Shown one piece after another: positions 1-10,503 of a stretch of 64,000 nt of DNA. The stretch covers positions 1,116,001 to 1,180,000 of the forward strand of contig JAPFBL010000047.1 in NCBI GenBank assembly GCA_026182355.1. Direction: 5' to 3'. Every line of letters starts with the position of its first letter. Positions within the stretch are counted from its first letter, which is position 1. The notes under the pieces were generated by a model. That model ran no database searches. It was not told the DNA's origin and was given only the letters and a program-made list of their open reading frames with translations. Source of the stretch: Hermatobates lingyangjiaoensis (Eukaryota > Arthropoda > Insecta > Hemiptera > Hermatobatidae). The position numbers and the translations under genes were made by a program.

Positions 1-33
1 AAGTTATTATCTAGTTAAAAACTCTCTAAAGAC

Positions 34-106
34 TCCCTTCCCTGATGATAGTCAAAGCTGACCGAAACGTTGGAATCCTTCAGAATATTTATTATTTATT
101 GTGAGT
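34..106 (+). ncRNA. Hammerhead-like ribozyme motif, PLE family I terminal repeat
   Basis: The core CTGATGA is at 42-48 and GAAA at 64-67. Stem II is GTCA (51-54) with TGAC (59-62), loop AAGC. Stem III is the self-complementary ACGT (67-70), followed by T71 as the predicted cleavage-site nucleotide. Stem I pairs TTCC (38-41) with GGAA (72-75). This is the best single fold in the window. The base of stem II has two unpaired bases (T49, A50) facing C63, which departs from the textbook hammerhead. A GTGAGT hexamer follows at 101-106. Hammerheads are established in terminal repeats of Penelope-like elements; the link for this copy is inferred from related copies near 20.7 and 61.4 kb. Activity is not shown. 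Confidence 0.5.
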
Positions 107-520
107 TTGTAAAAAAAAAATGGATATGAACAATAAAACATTTGGCGAATAAAACAGGTGAGGCAACCTCGACGTCGGGGCAAACGGTTTGCCCTCGTGG
201 AGGTTAGATTCCTCTGTGAGAGAAAATTGCTAAGGGTAGGCGGGCGTCTGAAGGATAGCCGTGGGGGATTAGGAAAGGTTCTGGAGGTGGCGGGGGAAGA
301 AGTTAAGATTGCGAAAAGTTCAGTGATGATGGTACCCAGCCTGTGGATACCTGTGAAGTTGGTGGTGATAAGTTAGGGAGACCTAGAGGGAGAGGAAGAG
401 GAGTCCAATGTAGGATTGTGTTAGATTAGAGACTGTAAGTGTGTGCTTTTAATTTCTCTATGTTTCTTTTTGTACATTGAACTATACGATCCCGTTTGGG
501 ATCGTGTTTCCAACGAAATA

Positions 521-521
<1 letters not shown>
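107..521. other. Unassigned stretch
   Basis: This stretch is purine-rich and G-richer than its surroundings between about 150 and 420. An open frame of 72 codons exists at 158-376 (+), but it resembles no family I recognise and is rich in Arg, Gly and Val as expected from base composition. I do not call a gene. Confidence 0.3.

Positions 522-562
<41 letters not shown>
522..562. repeat. (TA)n microsatellite
   Basis: Uninterrupted TA dinucleotides. It borders a probable PLE 3' end on its right side. Confidence 0.95.
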
Positions 563-564
<2 letters not shown>

Positions 565-700
565 CAAAATGTCTTGAAGGCGTTTTTTGGAGAATTCTTT
601 GATGCTAGAACACACTTTGGTAAAGGTGAGGTTTGTTTTCAGAACTTCGGAAGTGATAAAAAGTCCTTATCACTCGCCAACACTTTCCTACATCTGCTCC
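563..700 (-). mobile_element. Possible PLE 3' end (N-terminal ORF remnant) abutting (TA)n
   Basis: On the minus strand the frame ending at the (TA)n tract reads FSKKRLQDILNYI. This resembles FNKICLQKDFLPSYI in the copy at 61.5 kb, which meets its (TA)n tract at the same relative point. The match is short and could be chance. Confidence 0.3.
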
Positions 701-1624
701 ATGGATTATATTTTTTTCATTCACATTTTCATACACAGTATAAAGTGTATACCCAATGGTTCACACAAGTATGGCTATAACTTATTTGAAATATGTATGG
801 CTTACAATGTAACGTATAATTACACCATTTTGCAAGTTACATGTCTACTGTTATTTTATTCTTTTTTATTGAAGTATATTTTTTTAAATAAATGTCTACT
901 TCACTAATTTAGAGGGTTTTTGTTTTTAACGCGGAGGTGACTATATTTATTTCTGCTGATATTTTAGAAATAATCCTTTAGCATACATGACTGTTCAGGC
1001 GCAAACATCTTCTGGATCTTCAGTGAAAAGACTTCTTACGCGTTCTCTTTTCTTGTTCAATATACACTTCTTTTAAAAATTTCACTACTGATGATTTAAT
1101 TGATTGTATCTTCCTAAGGAACTGGAAGTCGAATAAATGGACTTACTTATCCAGCATCAACTTAAGAGGTACAACGGTTTCTAATACTAATAATGTAACT
1201 CTAATACATGAGACCAAATTTATATAATAGGAGTCACAATTCGAAGTGAGCTACACTCACTTCTTTTCATTGATAAGAACTTATTTAATTTTACGAAATT
1301 TTATTTATGGATTTGACAACTTCAACTTTTCATATAATATATCCGATTATAAATTATTTTTGTGAGTCAATAAGTTTTAGTTTTCCTTGATAATTTTGTT
1401 ACTAAAGGTTTTAATTATTTATTAATAATTAAAATTATTTTACAACTATTGCACATAAAAAGAATTATTATACAAGTATTGCACATGAAAATAATTATTT
1501 TATTGAAATAACGAATTGCAGTGACATTCTTTTAGTTTTTTTGACTTATAATTTTTATTTCTGTGCAACTTTTTCTTTTTATGAATTCTCAGTTTATGAC
1601 TTGTTTATTCACTTTGTTAATTGA
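701..1624. other. AT-rich stretch, nothing assigned
   Basis: Low-complexity AT-rich sequence without a convincing ORF, repeat or RNA. A near-duplicate phrase around TATTGCACATGAAAA occurs at about 1448 and 1478, a minor local duplication. Confidence 0.4.
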
Positions 1625-1862
1625 GGCCTAGATAGTCCAGCGGCTTGTAAATCAATATATTCCGGATTCGGTGATTACTCTGGCCTTATACATCATTCAA
1701 GAGGTCAAAATACAAGTGAGCACTTTGTTCTTCGGAGAGGACGTTAAACTCCGGAGCAGGTTATAGTTAAAATCGGTGCTCCAAATACAGTCGAGTTGGG
1801 TAAAATTTCGAACTCCCAATGTATAATCAACCAGGTAATGTGGCTCAAGCATTACTAAAATG
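1625..1862 (+). mobile_element. Diverged tRNA-derived SINE
   Basis: Plus-strand copy of the SINE seen better preserved at 33.6 kb. A weak A-box-like segment (TAGTCCAGCGG) lies near 1632. The diagnostic GGAGAGGACGTTAAAC core lies near 1734, and the downstream part reading ACTCCCAATGTATAATCAA near 1813. The middle is diverged and the B-box region is poor. Confidence 0.55.
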
Positions 1863-2702
1863 GGTGTAAATTAATAAATGAGCCACATATTCTGCCCTTA
1901 AAAAGCTCTAATGGTGAAAGTATATTTGTGTGGCATTAGAATACAAAACAAAGTTTGTAAACTAGATGTAGCGTTCAAACTGAAGACTGCATGCTACATA
2001 GTTTCAGATGGTATTATATATAGTGAAGCTGTGATAGTAAAAGAGTAGTCCTTTTTACGGGCTGTGTAGAGAGAGTTCGCGAAGGGACTTGGTTGTCAGT
2101 ATAATTTCCCCAAAGGCAGCCCGCTCTGTGATGCCGTTATGAATTAATTAAATTACTGCCGATCGGACGCATTTTAATCAACGTGGAGGTGGATTGTTGG
2201 TTCTAGGCCTTGTCAGAGCCAATTTGTATTCACTGCTATTGATTGTAGTAGAAGCGATCTGGGCAGAAGGGAGAGCCCTGTGGGGACGTGTCACCCCACG
2301 GGCCATCCTCGCTGCCACATGCATTCATGTGCAATATCCGCCACATAACCTCGCATTACCTGCCTCCAGGCACATCAATGCACCTCTTTCCATATCTTCC
2401 TGTTTTTAACTGCTCACTTCCATACCAATTCCTGCTCCAGTAAAATGACAAATAATTAGCATCACAACTAAAGCTCTCATAAAGAAGAAATTAGATTGCA
2501 TTGATTTATTACTTGCTGCATAAAACACCAATAATATTTTTCTTTTACACTGTTAAACTGATTTTTTATTTAATTTTGTAAAAAGTGAATATTAATGTCA
2601 CCTTTTGGTTTCTATTTTGGTTACTTTTATAACACCCACAGCTATCAGACTTTTACTTTTAGTGCTGTTCTAGGGGCGGAAATTGTGTCTCATTTATTAT
2701 TT
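1863..2702. other. Unassigned; GC-richer block at 2040-2410
   Basis: The block at about 2040-2410 has clearly higher GC than its flanks, with CpG-containing stretches. An open frame (2194-2409, +) gives a hydrophobic 71-residue peptide with no recognisable motif. It may be an old repeat or an unrecognised exon. I saw no convincing splice signals framing it. Confidence 0.3.
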
Positions 2703-2960
2703 TAATAACGAGCGAGTCACATTACCTGTTGATTCTGCATTGGGAGTCCTAAATTTTGCCTAAATTAAATATATTTAGATTAGGGATCTTTAACGAGTAC
2801 CTGACATCGAACAGGCTCGGAGTGACTTTTAATGTCCTCCACGAGGGATAACGGGCTCAGATTTATTACCTCCCACATGAGTAAATCAAGGTCCAGGTGG
2901 GTATCAAACTCTGGACCTACCAGTTCATAGGCGAGTCCGTTAACCACTTACTCGCCGTTA
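2703..2960 (-). mobile_element. tRNA-derived SINE copy
   Basis: The tRNA-like head is at the right end (2880-2960): read on the minus strand it has an A-box-like region and a B-box-like GAGTTTGATACCCACC. It is followed by the AATAAATCTGAGCCCG body and the tail reading GGTACTCGTTAAAGATCC. The copy is old, with several substitutions and small deletions relative to the 33.6 kb copy. Confidence 0.7.
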
Positions 2961-3985
2961 ACAAAGAAAATTAAAACTGAAAAATTGGGCTATTATCATA
3001 CAAACGAAATCTTCGGGTGTCAAACAGCATGAAACACTTGAATTGAGTATAACAGGAACAATATTAAAGCCGTATGGATAGTACGGATATTCGAAAACTT
3101 AATCAAGATTGAAGGAAATATAACAGTAATATCATTTGTATTGCTGAAATAACACCCAAAGTTCCCTGAAATATGTTTTCCTAAAATTTAAATACATTGA
3201 AACATAATGCAGATCCTCAAATGTAATATTGATTTGTATAGTGCATCACTTTAAAAATGTTTGTGATCGCGGTTTATTATTCTCCTGAATAAGTAACAAA
3301 CTTGATGTTTAAGATATATTGATATTTCCTAATGTTTTTAACTTTTAGGTTTTTGTATCAGCGATAAAGAAACAAATACTAATATTATTACACAACTCTG
3401 CAAGCTTACTTGTATGATTTACTGCGCACAGCGAAGTTAAGTACCTACTATCTGTATTTACCCTCAGAGGTAGCAATGTAAGAAGGAAGTAAGAGATTTA
3501 ACTTTGTGTTGTGCTTACCTTTGTGTTATGTTAATTCCAGTTTATGCCAAATTATTCAATCAATATTAATAGAAAACAGTGATTTTTTTATATCTTTGCA
3601 AAAAATCACATTAAGAAAAAGAAAAATTAAAAACAAATTTTGTCAACATCAGTAAATATAATTAATGACTTTAAATTGAAAATCTCTCCCTGATAAAAAA
3701 TTATTTCACCAGTTTTTATTCGCGTAGGATTTTAGTTAAATTATTTGAATTTCTTATTGTGATTTAAACAAGTTTCTTATTTCATGTGTGTACTGCATGT
3801 ACGAGTGTATAACAAGTTGTATTTATCAGGAATGGGTCAGATTTCTAAGTTCAAATTAAAATTTCTAAGCTAACATTCTGATTTAAAATTCGTACTTTAA
3901 GCCTTTTTAATAACCAGAAGTATGAAATTTTGAAATGTAAATAAATAAATAAGAATAATAAATATATCTTTCTTTAATTGCTTTA
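2961..3985. other. AT-rich stretch, nothing assigned
   Basis: No ORF over 60 codons, no inverted repeat and no recognised element. Confidence 0.4.
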
Positions 3986-3989
3986 TTTG

Positions 3990-6030
3990 TTTTTCCTGCG
4001 ATAAAGCATCTCTAGCATTTCTGTGCTGTTGAGGATTGTGTTCTCTTATTCATCATTGTGTCATTCCTGCGATAATGCTTCTCTAGGATTTCCGTGCTGT
4101 TAAGCATTGTGTTCTGTTATTCATCATTGGGTCATTCTTGCGATAAAGCTTCTCTAGCATTTCTGTGCTGTTAAGGATTGTGTTCTCTTATTCATCATTG
4201 TGTCATTCCTGCGATAATGCTTCTCTAGCATTTCCGTGCTGTTAAGCATTGTGTTCTGTTATTCATCATTGGGTCTTTCTTTCGATAATGCTTCTCTAGC
4301 ATTTCTGTGCTGTTAAAGATTGTGTTCTCTTATTCATCATTGTGTCATTCCTGCGATAAAGCTTCTCTAGAATTTCTGCGCTGTTAAGGATTGTGTTCTC
4401 TTATTCATCATTGTGTCATTCCTGCGATAATGCTTCTCTAGCATTTCCGTGCTGTTAAGCATTGTGTTCTGTTATTCATCATTGGGTCTTCTTGCGATAA
4501 AGCTTCTCTAGCATTTCTGTGCTGATAAGCATTGTGTTCTGTTATTCATCATTGTGTCATTCCTGCGATAATGCTTCTCTAGCATTTCTGTGCTGTTAAG
4601 CATTGTGTTCTGTTATTCATCATTGGGTCTTTCTTGCGATAAAGCTTCTCTAGCATTTCTGTGCTGTTAAGCATTGTGTTCTGTTATTCATCATTGGGTC
4701 TTCTTGCGATAATGCTTCTCTAGCATTTCCGTGCTGTTAAGCATTGTGTTCTGTTATTCATCATTGGGTCTTCTTGCGATAAAGCTTCTCTAGCATTTCT
4801 GTGCTGTTAAGGATTGTGTTCTGTTATTCATCATTGGGTCTTCTTGCGATAATGCTTCTCTAGCATTTCTGTGCCGTTAAGCATTGTGTTCTGTTATTCA
4901 TCATTGGGTCTTTCTTGCGATAAAGCTTCTCTAGCATTTCTGTGCTGTTAAGCATTGTGTTCTGTTATTCATCATTGTGTCATTCCTGCGATAATGCTTC
5001 TCTAGCATTTCCGTGCTGTTAAGCATTGTGTTCTGTTATTCATCATTGGGTCTTCTTGCGATAAAGCTTCTCTAGCATTTCTGTGCTGTTAAGCATTGTG
5101 TTCTGTTATTCATCATTGGGTCTTCTTGCGATAAAGCTTCTCTAGCATTTCTGTGCCGTTAAGGATTGTGTTCTGTTATTCATCATTGGGTCTTCTTGCG
5201 ATAAAGCATCTCTAGCATTTCTGTGCTGTTAAGGATTGTGTTCTGTTATTCATCATTGGGTCTTCTTGCGATAAAGCTTCTCTAGCATTTCTGTGCTGAT
5301 AAGCATTGTGTTCTGTTATTCATCATTGTGTCATTCCTGCGATAATGCTTCTCTAGCATTTCTGTGCCGTTAAGCATTGTGTTCTGTTATTCATCATTGG
5401 GTCTTTCTTGCGATAAAGCTTCTCTAGCATTTCTGTGCTGATAAGCATTGTGTTCTGTTATTCATCATTGTGTCATTCCTGCGATAATGCTTTTCTAGCA
5501 TTTCCGTGCTGTTAAGCATTGTGTTCTGTTATTCATCATTGGGTCTTCTTGCGATAAAGCTTCTTTAGCATTTCGGTGCTGTTAAGCATTTTGTTCTGTT
5601 ATTAATCATTGGGTCTTTCTTGCGATATAGCTTTTCTAGCATTTCCGTGCTGTTAAGCATTGTGTTCTGTTATTCATCATTGGGTCTTTCTTGCGATAAA
5701 GCTTCTCTAGCATTTCTGTGCTGTTAAGCATTGTGTTCTGTTATTCATCATTGGGTCTTCTTGCGATAATGCTTTTCTAGCATTTCCGTGCTGTTAAGCA
5801 TTGTGTTCTGTTATTCATCATTGGGTCTTCTTGCGATAAAGCTTCTTTAGCATTTCCGTGCTGTTAAGCATTGTGTTCTGTTATTAATCATTGGGTCTTT
5901 CTTGCGATAAAGCTTTTCTAGCATTTTTGTGCTGTTAATCATTGTGTTCTCTTCTCTTATTCATCATTGCGTCATTCCTGTGGTAAAGCTTCTCTAACAT
6001 TTCTGTGCTGTTCAGTATTTTGTTCTGTTA
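3990..6030. repeat. Minisatellite, 70/71-bp unit, about 29 copies
   Basis: Tandem units begin with GCGATAA(A/T)GC and run through CTCTAGCATTTC, GTGCTGTTAAG, CATTGTGTTCTGTTATTC and ATCATTG. Unit length is 70 or 71, depending on whether the junction reads GGGTCTTCTT, GGGTCTTTCTT or TGTCATTCCT. Units alternate in part between a GATAAAGC type, usually with CTGTGC, and a GATAATGC type, often with CCGTGC. This points to a dimer of about 141 bp as the amplifying unit in places. The period is not a multiple of three and no frame stays open, so it is non-coding. The edge units are the most diverged, as expected for unequal exchange. Confidence 0.95.
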
Positions 6031-6984
6031 TATAATCACACATCTCTTGTATTTCCCCTATCTGGCAAGTGTTCTAAAGTTCGATGTTTCACCTTCGTAT
6101 ATCTTGGTATTTTACACTGCAAAGTTTTTTCGTTCTTTCCAGATGAAGAATTCTTGCTGCTTCAATGGTATACTTGGTTTTCCATTGTTAATGATGCTAG
6201 TTAAAATGTGGAAGTTTCCAAGACTGATACAATAAAATGGTATTCTATTTTATTTAGTTTTTCCTCTACAGAACAAACTAATCTATAATATTGGTCGTTA
6301 TCATAAACGAGATACCGTAAATTTTTTTTGGATATTTTTATATTTAAAGAAAGAGTTTTATAATAAGCTGTTTCTATTTATAAACTTTCTATTATAAAAG
6401 ATTTTTTAATTAAACATTACCTTTTTACTGTGTAATTGAAATTTGAGAGGTCTAAGTAATAATTGGTTATTATAATAAAGTTTTAACGAATGCTGCTAAG
6501 AAATAAATTAATTTTCTATTTATAAAAGTATTCGAATTTAACACTACCATTTTACTGTGTAATTGAAAATTAGAAGCTCTCGGTAATAACTGTTTGAATA
6601 TGATACCAACCATGCTATCTTATTTTCAGCACTTATGAAAACTGATGATAGTTGATTACTATAATATTCACTATCTTTTTCATTTACATGACTTCTTTTA
6701 TAGTAGTTTAGATTTCCTTAGAAATAGTAATCGATATAAAATTCAATTGCTACAATCCTTTAAAAAGGTCAGTTAATTACCTTACAAATTAAATTACATA
6801 TTTGTAATATTTTTACTAATATTTAGTATACTACAACAATATTTGTTGTAAGTTAAATATAAGTAATTTAAAAATATAAATATTAATAATCACAATGTAA
6901 TAGTATATATATATATTTAAAAAATATGTTACTATTTAAAAATTTTAGGAATTGTTAATAAATTCGCTGAAGGATTTTGAAGTA
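6031..6984. other. AT-rich stretch, nothing assigned
   Basis: Contains a short TA run at about 6904-6916 and otherwise only AT-rich sequence. The 76-codon frame at 6005-6235 starts in the last minisatellite unit and is not credible as a gene. Confidence 0.4.
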
Positions 6985-7242
6985 AAATGAGTCGTTTTCT
7001 TTGAAAGTGGTGTAAGTCAATTTTGACAAAAAATGAGGTAACGATAAAGATGAATACAATTTACTTTATAATTATCAACTTTTTTTCAAAAAATCTTTTA
7101 ACAATTTTATTGAAATTTAACAAACTGATTTTGGAAACATTTTATAAATAAAAAGTTCATAGTAAATTGTATTCATCTTTATCGTTGCCCAATTTTTTGT
7201 CAAAATGGACTTACACCAGTTTTAAAGAAAATGGATCATTTT
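6985..7242. mobile_element. MITE-like inverted repeat element
   Basis: Two arms of roughly 80 bases face each other across about 90 bases of AT-rich spacer. The left arm holds GGTGTAAGTCAATTTTGACA and CGATAAAGATGAATACAA. The right arm holds the reverse complements TTGTATTCATCTTTATCG and TGGACTTACACC. I found no ORF and could not define a target duplication by eye. Confidence 0.75.
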
Positions 7243-8028
7243 TGGTTTATTTTTTAAGGTAGTTATTAGTACAAGATTAGAAAAAATTGATGAGCCGATT
7301 CAATATTTAGGCAACTACATTCCTACTATAATAACTACTATAACACTTAGATGTATTCAAAACCCTTGGAATCTTTCTGAATGAAAGATTAATCTGGAAA
7401 AGGCATGTAACATATTAATGGGCTAAGAACTTCCGCATATTAATAATATAATAATAGCGATGACCTTGCTAAGGAGACTTGGGATGAAATTATCATATTT
7501 AGCATTACGGTTGCTTTATATCTGAATATAATATGTTGGAAAAATTTAAAACATTTTTAGAAAGGGAAAAAAATACTTCAATTCAGCGAAATTTAATCCA
7601 TGACTAATCGATAACTGCAAAATGAGAAGTTACTATAATTTGATCAATGCCAAATTGGCAATTACTAATTAACAATAATGGCCCGATATGTGATACTAAA
7701 TATTAATTCTGTCTTGTCAGATTAAGTGATACAAACCTATGTAGAACCATATTAAGATATAGATTTTAAATGTTATGTACATTTAGTGATGAAAACAAGT
7801 CATTCTATTAAAAAATGTGTTTGCTTTCTTTTCTAATATAAGAAACTATTGAGCCAGGATTAGCAATAGGAAAGGAAAACATGTATTATTGTAGAATTAC
7901 ACAATTGTGTATTCGATACAATGGTACACAAACAATAAAAATAAAATAAATAATAAAAATAAGTCATAAGATAATATCATCTAATACCAAGGAAAATCTA
8001 AGAGAAAACATAGTGTATGGTAAAATAT
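7243..8028. other. AT-rich stretch, nothing assigned
   Basis: No supported feature. Short phrases such as TTACGGTTGCTTTATAT recur near 48.64 kb (TTACCGTTGCTTTATAT), so part of this stretch and of 48.6-48.9 kb may be copies of one old repeat. Confidence 0.35.
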
Positions 8029-8032
8029 CGAG

Positions 8033-8088
<56 letters not shown>
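8029..8088. repeat. (AG)n microsatellite
   Basis: About 60 bases of nearly pure AG dinucleotide with one early interruption. The Ser-Leu open frame it generates on the minus strand is an artefact. Confidence 0.95.
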
Positions 8089-8091
<3 letters not shown>

Positions 8092-8632
8092 TAAAATAAT
8101 GATTCAAGTTGATAGTAGAATTTGGTGATAGTTAACGCATGTGTAATCAGTGTAAGGCCTAACTTATGAGGTGTACGTGAACAAAATGAGCACATGGATT
8201 TCAGAAATGTCGTTAAGTTAGTCTAAAGGAATATCGTTAATAATTAAATTATTCTTTGGCTATGGTTAAAGTAATGAAGGAAAACTAAAATTCAGTTGAA
8301 GAAATAAGTACATAATCCAAACAAAGTAATTTTCCACTGAAGTCAAAAAAAAAAACAGTTTTTTTTCCTTTAAAGTATATTGGTGTTCTGTTTATTTAAA
8401 TCATAGAAAGTAAGTAGCTGTTATTTAAGGTAACATTGATTTGTACATAGAGCAAGAAGGAGAAGTATGTTTTCCCCGGGCAAACCTAATAATTATAGTA
8501 AAATAATCAATTTTCATCAAAAAATCATTATATATACCTAGGCATTTTTCACAAATATTAAATGTGATACTTGAAAGTGAGTGTGCTACATACAAGTATA
8601 GTGTGAGTACTATCAATATTTGTATCATTTAC

Positions 8633-8735
8633 AATAACAATTGACTTAAGGGACTTCCCTCGTATACTGGCATTGGAATCGTTCGGTTTGGAACGAATCT
8701 CCCCCAGCATACTTCGTAAAACGGTTAGTTGATTT
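8633..8735 (-). other. Candidate small exon (speculative)
   Basis: On the minus strand a pyrimidine-rich tract ending TTTGCTTTTAG precedes 103 nt of distinctly GC-richer sequence, which ends at a GTAAATG donor-like site. One frame is open throughout and reads NQLTVLRSMLGEIRSKPN followed by DSNASIRGKSLKSIVI. It lies on the same strand as the DDR-like exon at 17 kb and downstream of it, but does not look like a known DDR segment. Composition and splice signals are the only evidence. Confidence 0.22.
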
Positions 8736-8986
8736 CTAAAAGCAAACATGTGTTAGAGTGATTCCTTTTAAGATTGGTATTAACAGTTTATGACTCATTT
8801 CCTTTCATGCTGAAAATGAAAATAACCTGGTCAAAGTACCAGACAGAACTAACTCCTCCAGTTGTTTACGAACAGTACCGACAGCTTTTTTATAGTTTTA
8901 CAGACAAGACAATATCAAAAACAACATGTTGTATGTAAATACAATTCGGCACCTTTTTATGAAGCAATATAATCCGCTCTACGAGC

Positions 8987-9009
8987 TATATATATATATA
9001 TATATATAT
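8987..9009. repeat. (TA)n microsatellite
   Basis: Short TA run. I recognised no PLE end next to it. Confidence 0.9.
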
Positions 9010-9202
9010 GCCAAATTTCATTATTATATATCCAACAGTGGCCTTGTCGAGTGATAAGATAATATTAGATACACCCGCCCACCTATCCACCCATAGATAA
9101 TCATAAAGCTTGCAAAGAAGTAGTATTGAAGAGGCCTCAAATGCTTGAAACTCTCAAAAATAATCTATATTTCGTGTATGGTTTATTGCTACTGGGTCTT
9201 GT

Positions 9203-9515
9203 AGGTTAGGTTGCAGTGACAGTTACAGATAGGCCGAACATTGTCCCTTTGTGATACTCCACAATGAACGTTGATTCTACATCGAGAGTCCTAAATTTTT
9301 CCTAACTCAAGTGTATATATAGTTGGGACCTTCAGTGAGTACCTGACATATAGGTATAGGCTCGGAACCAAGGGCTTAACGCCCTCTCTATGGGACGACA
9401 TACTCGGATTATTTCAACTCCCACGTGAATAAATTGAGGGTCAGAGTTGATATTGAACCCGTACCTATCAGTCCAGTGGCGAGGACGTTGCCACTAGGCT
9501 TACCTGGACTCCATT
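9203..9515 (-). mobile_element. tRNA-derived SINE copy
   Basis: Near full-length copy. The minus strand starts with the tRNA-like head at about 9515 (GGTAAGCCTAGTGG, then a B-box-like region near 9445). It runs through ACGTGGGAGTTGAAATAATC and GGCGTTAAGCCCTTGGTTCC to the 3' part GGCCTATCTGTAACTGTCAC. Confidence 0.8.
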
Positions 9516-10447
9516 GTGCAGTGTAAAGGTCTGATAAGCTTATCACTTGATAAGTGAGACCCAAAAAAAAACTGTTATCTTGTAAATAGCAAAGTTAACG
9601 TGTTCTAAATATAGATAAAGTAAAACTAATGTATTTCAATTTAATTAATTCAATTGTCAAATGAAGTAAATTTGGAAAGAGTAATGAGTTCCATTAAAAT
9701 AGTAAATATCTTATTACAATAATTTGTTATTTTGATAAAGTTTATTTTTAAAGAAATCAACAGTATATCAAAAAATATTTCAAAAAATATGGAGATAACC
9801 GAGTACACGACCGTACTTTAAGGCCATGAAGGGATTTATATTGCACTGAACAGTATTTGCTTAAATAAACTACGATAAAAATCTTTGCAGAAATAGCAGT
9901 GGATCAAATCAGGCTGTATAAACAAATATTATTGAATATGGTAAAAAAATATGACAGAAGTCAAAGAAAACAAATTGTTTCATTTTTTATGCAATCCACA
10001 AATCACATACAGAAATATTTACATGGCGGTTACGACTAAATTATCAAATATGCTGAAAATATGATTTTCTTTATCAATAATTTACCCATTTATTTAAATT
10101 TTTTTGACTGGATGATTTCAGGAGAGGACATATTTAAAAAAGACCATCACTCTCTACTTATTCCAGAATATCAGTTTTTGCTGGTGTAAAGTCTTTTGAG
10201 TATATTTGGTGAAAAAATGCTTGCTTCCATATTGCTACATTATTTGTTGTGTTTTGATTAAAATAATAATTATCATTTCAATCGTTTTTAATTTGCACGT
10301 CTACTAGTTTGTAACATCCGTAAATTTAATTCGTGACATTTACACTATTTATTACTACCATATTAGCGATATAAAATTAGATATTAACATTTCATAAAAA
10401 TAACTGAAAATAATAATTTTTTAATTAAGAATAAAAATAATAATTTC

Positions 10448-10503
10448 ATTGAATGGGTATTGAACCCTGGACCTACAGTCCTGAGGCGAGCCATTGGGTC
10501 ATA
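10448..10503 (-). mobile_element. SINE fragment, tRNA-like head only
   Basis: On the minus strand ATGACCCAATGGCTCGCC, then a B-box-like GGGTTCAATACCC. It matches only the first 55 or so bases of the SINE family, so this is a truncated copy. Confidence 0.55.

Noticed and set aside
3990..6030. CRISPR array
   Set aside because: Repeat units are contiguous with no unique spacers, and the context is eukaryotic; it is a minisatellite.
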